Shown piece by piece: positions 24,559-31,989 of a stretch of DNA of 64,000 nt. A program made the translations under genes and the position numbers. The notes under the pieces were generated by a model, which saw only the letters and a program-made list of their open reading frames with translations, was not told the DNA's origin and did no database searches. The first letter of the stretch is position 1, and each line of letters starts with the position of its first letter. Location of the stretch: the NCBI GenBank assembly GCA_002308495.1, contig DBVW01000021.1, positions 1-64,000 on the forward strand. The letters are read 5' to 3'. The DNA is from Alphaproteobacteria bacterium UBA1254 (GTDB lineage: Bacteria > Pseudomonadota > Alphaproteobacteria > RF32 > CAG-239).

Positions 24559-25288
24559 TTCCGTCTCCTTCTTGTCCGCCTTCCAAAGACTGAATATCAA
24601 ACGTATGACCGTATGTCGCCATCTGCGCTTTCATTAACAAAACTTTGTTTTGTCTCTCTAATGATTTCACGGCGCTTTCCTGCGACAAATCAACTGCTTC
24701 GTCAATACTTTCGGGGTTTTGCGGATCATCTTCCTCAGCCTTTAAATCTTGGCGCAAGACTAAAACTTCGCCGAACATATTGGCCATATCAATACCTTGC
24801 TTCAAATTAAGCGCTTTGTTTAAAGCTTTTTGGTTTGCAATAGAATCATCGCCTTTTTTACGTACCAATGTATCCATAACGGCATCTGCCATTTCATCAT
24901 CAATCTTCGTGCCGTCAAACACACCTTTTAACTTGATAAATTCCGTGTTTTGAAGAGCCCCTTTCAAATCACCGCTTTTGGCCATATTGATTGTATTACT
25001 GACTTTGTCTTTAATTTCCTGTGCTTTTGCCTTAGCACTTTTAACTTCATCGCCGACTTTTTTAACTGTCCCTTTTGCGTCCGAAACCATTTTTTTAGTC
25101 TGAGTGCTTAATTGCTGTGCGCTTTCAATCAAAGATTTTGCCTTAATCACCTGCTCTTTGGCATTCTGAACCACATCACCCAAATAAGTAATGATGGCTT
25201 GAATAGCCTCAAAATCGGCTCGTGCGGGTTTTGCACAAACCATCAAAAGAGCCGTCAAGGCAATAAAAGGACCCTTATGTTTCATCAT
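24551..25288 (-). CDS. Small secreted coiled-coil protein of the T4SS operon
   Basis: 245 aa with signal peptide (HKGPFIALTALLMVCAKPARA|D). It opens with FEAIQAIITYLGDVVQNAKE, then amphipathic helices (SAQQLSTQTKKMVSDAKG, KSAKAKAQEIKDKVSNTIN), and ends with ERQNKVLLMKAQMATYGHTF. The ATG overlaps the preceding stop (ATGA). The N-terminal FxxIQxII motif resembles the start of the next gene upstream (FDIAEVFNTIQSVI), suggesting the two derive from one ancestor of VirB5/TrbJ type. Confidence 0.6.
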   Translation of the reverse strand: MMKHKGPFIALTALLMVCAKPARADFEAIQAIITYLGDVVQNAKEQVIKAKSLIESAQQLSTQTKKMVSDAKGTVKKVGDEVKSAKAKAQEIKDKVSNTINMAKSGDLKGALQNTEFIKLKGVFDGTKIDDEMADAVMDTLVRKKGDDSIANQKALNKALNLKQGIDMANMFGEVLVLRQDLKAEEDDPQNPESIDEAVDLSQESAVKSLERQNKVLLMKAQMATYGHTFDIQSLEGGQEGDGNE

Positions 25289-26616
25289 TGATCTTTAACT
25301 TCCTCATAATAGCGGCAATATGTTTCAATCGCCTCAATAATTGTAACTTCCTGTTTTCCGGCTTCAATCAGCAATGTATCTTTCGTCATCAAAAGTTGAG
25401 CATCTGTCACCTCGCCGTTACCGGAAACCTGTGTACGCAAATCATCACCTGATTTACCTAAAGTATCATGCACATCATCAACAACCTTTGATGATGCGGC
25501 CTTATCCTTAATGCTGACTGCCGCAGCAAAGTTATGAGCAAGCGATTGCCCGAGCAAAATACCGAATCTGTCCTTATTTTTTTTGGCTTCCGTTGCATCT
25601 TTAGCATTCAAATCATCACAAATTTTATGAAAACATTCCAAAGCTTTTTCTTCGTCAATTTTATCATCATAATTAATATTGCACCACCACGCAAGCTCGT
25701 CCGGAAAAAAATAGTTGCCTTCCTTATCTGTTCCGGTTTTAACACCCATATCGGCATATCCCATGGGCGTATAGTTTTCATACGATGTTTTGAAAGCCTG
25801 CGGAAAATCCTCTGCTTTCTCTTGGGTCATATTGCCTTTTTCCTGCGTCGGTTTTATATTTTGTTTTTCCAAAGCGGCGGGAGCACTTTGTTGAGCACCG
25901 TCGCCCCACAAATCGGCGGCTGAATCAACCGAAAAATCGTCTTTCACACCGTCAGATGACGAACCCTGAGCACTCTTATTGCCGTCAACGGCATCTTTAA
26001 TACCCTCTACGGTGCTTTCGACCTGATTTGTAATATTGTTAACCTGATTTTTGGCATTATCGACTTCATTTTTAACATTATTCACGGTGTTGTTAACCTG
26101 ATCTTTAACACCCTGAACCGTATTTTCGATCTGACTTTTTGTATTATCGACCTGATCTTTAACACCCTGAACCGTATTTTCGATCTGACTTTTTGTATTA
26201 TCGACCTGGTCTTTAACGCCGTCAACAAAATTTTTGGCATCGTCATATTTGTCTTTCACATCCGCAACGGTGTCTTTTACCCTTTGCTCATATTCTTTTT
26301 TAAGCTTTTCCAACCGTTGAAGACGCTTTTGAATCTTTTCCTGCTTTGCTTCAAATTCTTCTTTAATTTTTTCCAGTCTCTGAAATTTTCTCAATCCGCC
26401 GAGCTTGTCGCCGATTGCCTGCTGAATATTCGCAATAGAAAGTGTTTCCTGAACGGTCGAAATCTGCGCTTGTGCCTGAGAAATAACACTTTGAATCGTA
26501 TTAAAAACCTCAGCGATATCAAATGTCGGAAAACCGGTTGCGTGCGCCGGAGATGTGCCTAACAATGCGGCCATCAAAGCGCCGTAAAAAACTTTCGAAA
26601 CAGATTTATTTTGCAT
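25285..26616 (-). CDS. VirB5/TrbJ-like secreted protein with tandem amphipathic repeats
   Basis: 443 aa. Signal peptide MQNKSVSKVFYGALMAALLG with cleavage after AHA. The mature start (TGFPTFDIAEVFNTIQSVIS) resembles VirB5/TrbJ openings. Residues about 110-215 contain amphipathic repeats of the type GVKDQVDNTKSQIENTVQ, including two copies identical at DNA level. The C-terminal half is globular: MGYADMGVKTG, WWCNINYDD, CFHKICDDL, ending in IEAIETYCRYYEEVKDQ. An excellent AGGAGG ribosome site. Sitting after virB4 it has the position of virB5 (minor pilin at the pilus tip). The homology is suggestive only. Confidence 0.6.
   Translation of the reverse strand: MQNKSVSKVFYGALMAALLGTSPAHATGFPTFDIAEVFNTIQSVISQAQAQISTVQETLSIANIQQAIGDKLGGLRKFQRLEKIKEEFEAKQEKIQKRLQRLEKLKKEYEQRVKDTVADVKDKYDDAKNFVDGVKDQVDNTKSQIENTVQGVKDQVDNTKSQIENTVQGVKDQVNNTVNNVKNEVDNAKNQVNNITNQVESTVEGIKDAVDGNKSAQGSSSDGVKDDFSVDSAADLWGDGAQQSAPAALEKQNIKPTQEKGNMTQEKAEDFPQAFKTSYENYTPMGYADMGVKTGTDKEGNYFFPDELAWWCNINYDDKIDEEKALECFHKICDDLNAKDATEAKKNKDRFGILLGQSLAHNFAAAVSIKDKAASSKVVDDVHDTLGKSGDDLRTQVSGNGEVTDAQLLMTKDTLLIEAGKQEVTIIEAIETYCRYYEEVKDQ
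26097..26204 (-). repeat. Perfect 54-bp tandem duplication in the VirB5-like gene
   Basis: Two consecutive 54-bp units (26097-26150 and 26151-26204) are identical base for base and code two 18-residue units built on VDNTKSQIENTVQGVKDQ. Diverged units continue on both sides. Identity at synonymous positions points to recent duplication or gene conversion. Confidence 0.9.
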
Positions 26617-26693
26617 CCTAACCTCCTGACGTAAAGAATTCTTTTAATTATTGTACCTCAAAAATTACTTTTCACCTAATCTTTTTTGAAAAA

Positions 26694-29126
26694 TTACGCA
26701 ATATTTAAATATTTTGTAACAAAATTCGCCTCTCCGTATTCTTTAATCAAACTTTCAACAAGCAAAACGTTCTTTCGACCCGAATTATAGAGTTTCAAAT
26801 AAGGACCGAGAGCCCCTAAATTAACGTCCAAGATAACCGATTCGCCGGTCGCCGGACGTGAAAGCAAAATAGCATACGGAAAATCACGATATGAACGCCC
26901 GAACACAAAATCAAGCTCGCTTTGTGTTAAGTTCCATGTTGCATAATCTTCCGGCATTGCTTGCGGGTTTCTGAAGAACAAAACGGTTTGACATTGGCCT
27001 CTGATGACCTCGCCTACACCGAGCTTATCAATAATATTCGGCTGTTGGAAGGCACACAAATAAGCCTGTCTCTTTTTACGACCTTCTTGCAAACCGATCA
27101 TAAAATAATCTCTAAACATCGGGTGTTTTAACATCGGCGCCGTTTCATCAATCATAATAAGTGATGGCACACCCGTTTCGCCCGTTTCACTTTGAATTCT
27201 GTGCATAATATAGCTGATAACCGCCGGTGCCAAAGTTTCATCTTCAAAAATGTGCGTAAAATCAAAGGCCATAAATCGTTTTGATTTCAAATCAAGGCTA
27301 TCCGTATCAGCATTAAAAATGTTGCCGTATTGGTCCGGGTTAACCCAGCGATAAATTTCTCTTCTCATATTTCCGGTCGGCGAAAAACAGCTTTTATAAA
27401 GATTTTTCATAATACGCTCTTCCGGTCTCAAATAATCAAAAGCCGTCGTTACCGCACGCGCAATTTCTCTTTCCGATAATGCATCTTCCGTTAAGGTAAT
27501 AGCCTTCATCCAACGCCTTAAAAATGCTCTGTTATTCGGTGTATCTGCCGCATCAAACGGATTTAACGAAACGTTTTTATTATCTCCGTCAAAGCCGATA
27601 TAAGCCCCGCCGATAGCTCTTGTAAAGATTTCGGCACCTCTGTGTCTGTCAAAGAAGAACACCTTCAAATCCGAGTGTCTCATTGCCTGTCCGGCCAAAA
27701 ACGTCAGCAAAGTTGTTTTACCTTGACCGGTCGGACCGATAATACAGCAGTGTGCCACAGCGCCCTCATCAGGCGAAACGTGGAATTGGAATTGATAAGC
27801 AGAACCCGACATCGTCCGAAATGTCGTAATAGCGCCCTGTCCCCAGTCCGAACGTCCGAAACCTTCCGCCGGTTTGTCAAATGAAATAGCAAGCGCCACA
27901 ATTCTTGATAAATAGCGATATGTTCTCGGATAGGTATCATAAGTCGGAAATTGGCTGAAAAATGATGCTTGCGTAATCCATCCCTCTCGAACGGGCGTAA
28001 CCGAAAACGTTCGGCAAATACGTTGCACTTCACTCTCGCCGAAATTAAGTTCTTTTTCATTTTCGCCTTTAAGGATGATTGTCATGGCATATTCCGTCAA
28101 AGCCTGATAATCCGCATCACTGTCTTCGATTGCGGCCAGTGCTTGGCTGTATTGTTCAACAACGCCGCCCGAAAAATTGGTCATAGCGGCCATTCTTTGT
28201 TGTTGCATCAACATCAATCTTGCCTGCGGTCTGAAAATCGGTCTGACATTATGCAAAAGAACAAGTTCGCAATCAATCGAAAGGAGCGAAACAATCATAC
28301 TTTCATCCATATAATCGCCCGTCGTTCTGATTCCCATTACAATTTCATACAAATCCTTTTCACCCGAAAAGAAATGTATAATACCTTTTTCTCTTGTGAA
28401 ATGAATATGGTCTGCCGTCAACATTTCATTAAGCTCGGCACCCTGTGCATTTCTGACTTTCGGCTCAGGTTTTGAAACAGGACTGCAAAGTCTTGAAAAA
28501 ACATAAAACGGACTGTCTTTCGCCGGACTTTCCGGATTTTCATACATCTGAAAAACGCCATATTCCCCGAGTGTCGCAATAATCGTCTGGCAGGCATAAT
28601 TCAAATCTTTTAAAGCATCTTTTCTGTCCGCCACGCTCACAATCATATAGTGCGTATTGGTATAAACTCGATCCATACTTTGCGACCAAACTTCCGAAAC
28701 TTTCTCCAAAATCGGATTGTTAAAATGACCGACATCTGCTTCTTTCTGTGTTCTTTCTCTTAAAGTAATCACACGGCAAACGACTGAAAGTTCCGACAAA
28801 CTGTCAATGGTCGACTTCCGTGCCTCCATCATCGAATAAACTTTTTCCGGCGTTGCCGACCCCAAATCCATACCCGTAATTCTGAAGACACGCACGTATG
28901 TTCCGTTTGCACATTTAATGGTAATACCGTCTTCCATCAGACTTGCAAAAGGCAAAAAGTCCGAAACGCGTGATTCTCTCGGACTTGGCAAAACCCAGTT
29001 GCTGAAACGTGTGGCCAGCAAAACCGCAAAGGCCGCCGCCGAAATCATACCGACAATCGCAAGTATAACCTCAACGCTCGTTAAACCTTGTGCAAAAATC
29101 GTCGTAAAATCAAAACTAGGGCTCAA
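26694..29126 (-). CDS. virB4: VirB4-type T4SS ATPase
   Basis: 810 aa, typical for VirB4. A hydrophobic helix at residues about 19-40 may reflect a membrane-attached N-terminus. Walker A GPTGQGKTT is at 464-472 and Walker B is in PSLIMIDETAPML near 660, followed by IGLQEGRKKRQAYLCAFQQP and RGQCQTVLFFRNPQA, all hallmarks of the CagE/TrbE/VirB4 motor. It drives pilin dislocation and substrate transport at the inner membrane. The start is TTG at 29126, with AGAGGAAAT 7 nt before it and an 11-bp overlap with virB3; no ATG fits before residue 27. DotO is the counterpart in Dot/Icm but is longer. Confidence 0.92.
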   Translation of the reverse strand: MSPSFDFTTIFAQGLTSVEVILAIVGMISAAAFAVLLATRFSNWVLPSPRESRVSDFLPFASLMEDGITIKCANGTYVRVFRITGMDLGSATPEKVYSMMEARKSTIDSLSELSVVCRVITLRERTQKEADVGHFNNPILEKVSEVWSQSMDRVYTNTHYMIVSVADRKDALKDLNYACQTIIATLGEYGVFQMYENPESPAKDSPFYVFSRLCSPVSKPEPKVRNAQGAELNEMLTADHIHFTREKGIIHFFSGEKDLYEIVMGIRTTGDYMDESMIVSLLSIDCELVLLHNVRPIFRPQARLMLMQQQRMAAMTNFSGGVVEQYSQALAAIEDSDADYQALTEYAMTIILKGENEKELNFGESEVQRICRTFSVTPVREGWITQASFFSQFPTYDTYPRTYRYLSRIVALAISFDKPAEGFGRSDWGQGAITTFRTMSGSAYQFQFHVSPDEGAVAHCCIIGPTGQGKTTLLTFLAGQAMRHSDLKVFFFDRHRGAEIFTRAIGGAYIGFDGDNKNVSLNPFDAADTPNNRAFLRRWMKAITLTEDALSEREIARAVTTAFDYLRPEERIMKNLYKSCFSPTGNMRREIYRWVNPDQYGNIFNADTDSLDLKSKRFMAFDFTHIFEDETLAPAVISYIMHRIQSETGETGVPSLIMIDETAPMLKHPMFRDYFMIGLQEGRKKRQAYLCAFQQPNIIDKLGVGEVIRGQCQTVLFFRNPQAMPEDYATWNLTQSELDFVFGRSYRDFPYAILLSRPATGESVILDVNLGALGPYLKLYNSGRKNVLLVESLIKEYGEANFVTKYLNIA

Positions 29127-29406
29127 ATTTATTTCCTCTCTCTTTATATAAGTTTGTCGAAACTTTGTTTGTCTGTCCGAAAGCCTGAATCATTGTTGAC
29201 AGGTGCGGTTCTTTTGCACCTGCCAACACAATGGCTATATGGCAACTGATAATCGAAACAACAAACAACAGAGGGTTAACACTACCGACACCGACAGCCA
29301 TAAACATTAATGGAACCTGTATTCCGGCATTAATTGCTGTTGGCAACACAGGCCCCCAAAAAAGTTTCGGAGGCTGTGCCACAGCTTTTAAAATCATATC
29401 CCTCAT
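29116..29406 (-). CDS. virB3: VirB3-like inner-membrane protein
   Basis: 96 aa with two adjacent hydrophobic segments (INAGIQVPLMFMAVGVGS and NPLLFVVSIISCHIAIVLAG) after a short N-terminus with AVAQPPKLFWGP, the usual VirB3 layout. It lies between the VirB2-like genes and virB4, overlapping virB4, as in VirB operons. VirB3 binds VirB4 at the inner membrane. Confidence 0.85.
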   Translation of the reverse strand: MRDMILKAVAQPPKLFWGPVLPTAINAGIQVPLMFMAVGVGSVNPLLFVVSIISCHIAIVLAGAKEPHLSTMIQAFGQTNKVSTNLYKERGNKFEP

Positions 29407-29426
29407 CTTACCAAATCTCTTTTATC

Positions 29427-30725
29427 TTAGTTTCCGAAAAGACCTTTCAATTTGTTCATGGCATCGGTAAATGTTCCCCATGCTGCATCAACATTTTTAC
29501 CCGTGTTATAAACCTTATTTCCGGCACTGGCACCCGTGTCAACCACGCCGCCGGCATCTGTAACACCGTTTTGCTGTTTATGCAACCAGTCATTAATTGC
29601 CTTAATGGCATCAGAAACACTGTTGCTCCCGTCCGGATTCGTTTCACCGTTCGTTGACCAAACGGTCGCCGTATCGCTGACATTACCGCCGATGCCCATC
29701 AAAGCACCTAAAATTTGGTTAATATCACGCGTAACCGAACCTGTTGCACCGGCCGTATTATGCGTCAAATTGGAAAGATCTTTAAGCTTGTCCAAAAACG
29801 TTCCGCCGCCGCCGACAATAGCGCCGCCTTGTTGTATTGCGCTCCAAATATCGACAGCCGCACCGACACCGCCGGCAACAGCCGTTGCCGCATTCTGACC
29901 GGCATCTACGGTATTATTAACCGTGCGCCAAATATCGCCTAATTGCTGCCATGCTGATTTTGAACAAACACCGTCTTTAACTGTTCCTTGGCAAGTTTCT
30001 TGTGAGATTTGAACAGTCCCGTTTTCACTGACCGTGCAAACGCTTCTCGTCCCGCCTTCGCTCCACTTACTCTTTGAACTTGTGCTTGAAGGACTGCAGC
30101 CTGCCTGAACCATTTTTGCAAAATCCGAACTTTCGACATCAACATTGCCGACCTTAACCGTATCAGGCAAATTGTTCAAACCGCCTTCTTGGAAATATTC
30201 CGACATTTGTCTTTCCAATTCCCATTGCATTTCCTGTTCTGCTTCTGCAATCATCGCATCAAGCTCGGCATCGCTGATATCGCCCGGCAACGCCGGTTTT
30301 TCACCGCTATAATTCGGATCTGTAATATCTGTAGGATTTGTGCCGCTGACTGAAGCATTGGCGTATGGCTTAGCTTCCAAAAAGTTATCAAAAGTCAACT
30401 GTGCCTGTTCTCTTGATTGCCAATAATCGTCTCCGCTGAAATATTCCAAAAACGGAAACATCAAGGCTAAAAGCGAAAGGCCTATCATAATATAGCCTAA
30501 GTGTTTGTAGCTGATTTTATTAAAGATCGCCGCAACGGCAAACACAACCAAACCGAAGCCGGAAATCACATAGACGATTTGTCTTAAATCAACCAGCGTA
30601 CTGTAAAGCTTTCCCTGAATCGTATCAAAAATTTCGGAATCCGCCGCAATCGCATCAGTCGAAAACAAAAGACAAAACATTGTCATTAAAAAGAGTGATT
30701 TTAAAAACTGTCTCAAATTTTTCAT
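29427..30725 (-). CDS. VirB2/TrbC-like protein with a long C-terminal tail
   Basis: Start set at ATG 30725 (MKNLRQFLKSLFLMTMFCLL) with GGAGG upstream. 432 aa. Signal peptide to SDAIAA, then the VirB2 pattern of two transmembrane helices joined by a short basic loop (VYVISGFGLVVFAVAAIFNK, then KHLGYIMIGLSLLALMF). Ordinary VirB2 ends there; this protein continues for about 300 residues that are Glu-rich, then Cys-containing (CSPSSTSS, CTVSENG, CQGTVKDGVCSKS), then Gly/Ser/Asn/Thr-rich. It could be a specialised pilin or a membrane-bound assembly factor. It stands next to two short VirB2-like proteins. Confidence 0.7.
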   Translation of the reverse strand: MKNLRQFLKSLFLMTMFCLLFSTDAIAADSEIFDTIQGKLYSTLVDLRQIVYVISGFGLVVFAVAAIFNKISYKHLGYIMIGLSLLALMFPFLEYFSGDDYWQSREQAQLTFDNFLEAKPYANASVSGTNPTDITDPNYSGEKPALPGDISDAELDAMIAEAEQEMQWELERQMSEYFQEGGLNNLPDTVKVGNVDVESSDFAKMVQAGCSPSSTSSKSKWSEGGTRSVCTVSENGTVQISQETCQGTVKDGVCSKSAWQQLGDIWRTVNNTVDAGQNAATAVAGGVGAAVDIWSAIQQGGAIVGGGGTFLDKLKDLSNLTHNTAGATGSVTRDINQILGALMGIGGNVSDTATVWSTNGETNPDGSNSVSDAIKAINDWLHKQQNGVTDAGGVVDTGASAGNKVYNTGKNVDAAWGTFTDAMNKLKGLFGN

Positions 30726-30756
30726 GTTTGCCTCCATTTAAATTAATAATATATTC

Positions 30757-31113
30757 TTATTTAAGTGTATCCGTAATCCCAAAAACATCAACATCAACTT
30801 CTGCTCCGGTACCTTGCGTTAAATACTTCAAAAGAGCTGCTGTTCCTGCAATAACCACAACACCGATAATAATCACCGAAAGCCATTTCCAGTTCAGCGC
30901 ACCGAAAACCGCGCCGATAGCGATGGCAATAATACCGAAACCGGCTGCAACAAATATGATTTTTTTCATACCATTAAAAATTTCGCCGCCGGTCTTCGTC
31001 AAACTTTCAAAAGCGGCATAACTTTCCGTTGAAAATAAAATTAAAGAAAGCGCGTAAACCAAGAGGCCCGCGAGCAAATACATTTTTAATTTCTCAAAAT
31101 TTACGTTCAACAT
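30757..31113 (-). CDS. VirB2/TrbC-like pilin subunit (second)
   Basis: 118 aa. Signal sequence (LKMYLLAGLLVYALSLILFS, cleavage near SYA), then the VirB2 double helix (IIFVAAGFGIIAIAIGAVFG, loop NWKW, LSVIIIGVVVIAGTAALL) and a short polar tail. The GFGxxAxAxxAxFGxxxWxW pattern is shared with the upstream pilin-like gene, so they are paralogs. AAAGGAAAAG precedes the ATG. A 10-bp perfect hairpin lies between it and the upstream paralog. Confidence 0.78.
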   Translation of the reverse strand: MLNVNFEKLKMYLLAGLLVYALSLILFSTESYAAFESLTKTGGEIFNGMKKIIFVAAGFGIIAIAIGAVFGALNWKWLSVIIIGVVVIAGTAALLKYLTQGTGAEVDVDVFGITDTLK

Positions 31114-31173
31114 AATCTTTTCCTTTCGCCTTTAAAAGCTATTGACATAAGTCTTACCATAATAATTGAAGTA

Positions 31174-31203
31174 AAGGGAAAGCCCGTTAAAGAGCTTTCC
31201 CTT
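31174..31203 (-). promoter_or_regulatory. Strong hairpin after the first VirB2-like gene (attenuator or mRNA stabiliser)
   Basis: AAGGGAAAGC and GCTTTCCCTT form a perfect 10-bp stem with a 10-nt loop, 10 bp after the stop of the first pilin-like gene. The run after it on the minus strand (TTTACTTC) is only weakly T-rich, so it probably stops some transcripts or protects the upstream mRNA from 3' decay, which would give more major pilin than downstream machine proteins. Confidence 0.6.
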
Positions 31204-31213
31204 AAGCTTTATC

Positions 31214-31600
31214 TTAGTACAAGATAGTATCACCGGATTGAGAGTTATCTCTAAATGTATCGGCATAACCACCTTGACCTGTTGTCGTAACCGTATCACC
31301 TGTAGCGTATTCGATAACGGCACCGGCAGCAGCCAAAACGCCAAGACCGACAGCTAAAGCGCCGAACCAAGGCCATTTAACTTTACCGAAGATAGCTTGA
31401 ACGGCTAAGCCGACCAAACCGAAACCACCGATAACGAACACAATCGTTCTGACAGATTTAAATACGTTTGCACCTTTTTTAATTGCTGTTTGAACAACCG
31501 TAGAAGATTGAACGGCAGCGCTGGCATCGCTTGTCATAGCAACCATCAAAACAAGTGCTAAGCTAAACAATGTCCAGAAATTGTTTTTTAAGAATGTCAT
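31214..31600 (-). CDS. virB2: VirB2-like pilin, first gene of the T4SS operon
   Basis: 128 aa. Signal peptide (NNFWTLFSLALVLMVAMTSD, cleavage after ASA), two hydrophobic helices (TIVFVIGGFGLVGLAVQAIF and FGALAVGLGVLAAAGAVIEY) around KVKWPW, and a polar 30-residue tail. This is the VirB2 pilin plan. AGGAG sits ideally before the ATG. It heads the operon and is followed by a strong hairpin, both suited to a highly expressed major pilin. It is the best candidate for the real pilus subunit among the three VirB2-like genes. Confidence 0.82.
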   Translation of the reverse strand: MTFLKNNFWTLFSLALVLMVAMTSDASAAVQSSTVVQTAIKKGANVFKSVRTIVFVIGGFGLVGLAVQAIFGKVKWPWFGALAVGLGVLAAAGAVIEYATGDTVTTTGQGGYADTFRDNSQSGDTILY

Positions 31601-31989
31601 AGTTTTTCTCCTTTAACAAATTAAACAAAACTTCTTTATACAATTATAGAATATCAGATTTTTTCGCTTTTGACCAGCATTTTCTTTGCTTTATAAATTC
31701 TCGTAACACTTTGATTTTGCTAACAAACCCAAGCCTGTAACAAAAAATTCATAATCGTTCTGACATCCAAAACACCCATTTTTATATCATCAAAAAGTTA
31801 AAACATCCTAAACAAAAAATCAATCTTTTAAACCCCGAAATATTTGCAAAACTTTCGTCTTTCCTATTAAACAATTTTTAACACAATCTGTTGTAAATTA
31901 TCGTAAGATGAAACCGTAAAAGTCCGAGGAAAAAGCGCACACGTGCTTATTTTTAGGGCGTTTGTAAATTTTGGAGCAAATAAAAAATA
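31601..31989. promoter_or_regulatory. Divergent control region between the T4SS and pilus operons
   Basis: 389 bp without a gene separate two operons that point away from each other, so both promoters should be here. On the minus strand a perfect TATAAT (31648-31643) lies about 43 bp before the virB2 start; no good -35 stands at 17 bp, which suggests an activator or another sigma factor. On the plus side TTGTAA near 31890 is only a weak candidate. No clear operator dyad was seen. Confidence 0.5.

Noticed and set aside
5491..31600. Straight assignment as a Dot/Icm (type IVB) system
   Set aside because: VirB2- and VirB3-like proteins and a VirB11-sized ATPase are present, while DotA, DotF, IcmQ/R/S/W types are not seen. 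Only some features (DotH/DotG-like core, paired VirB8) resemble Dot/Icm.
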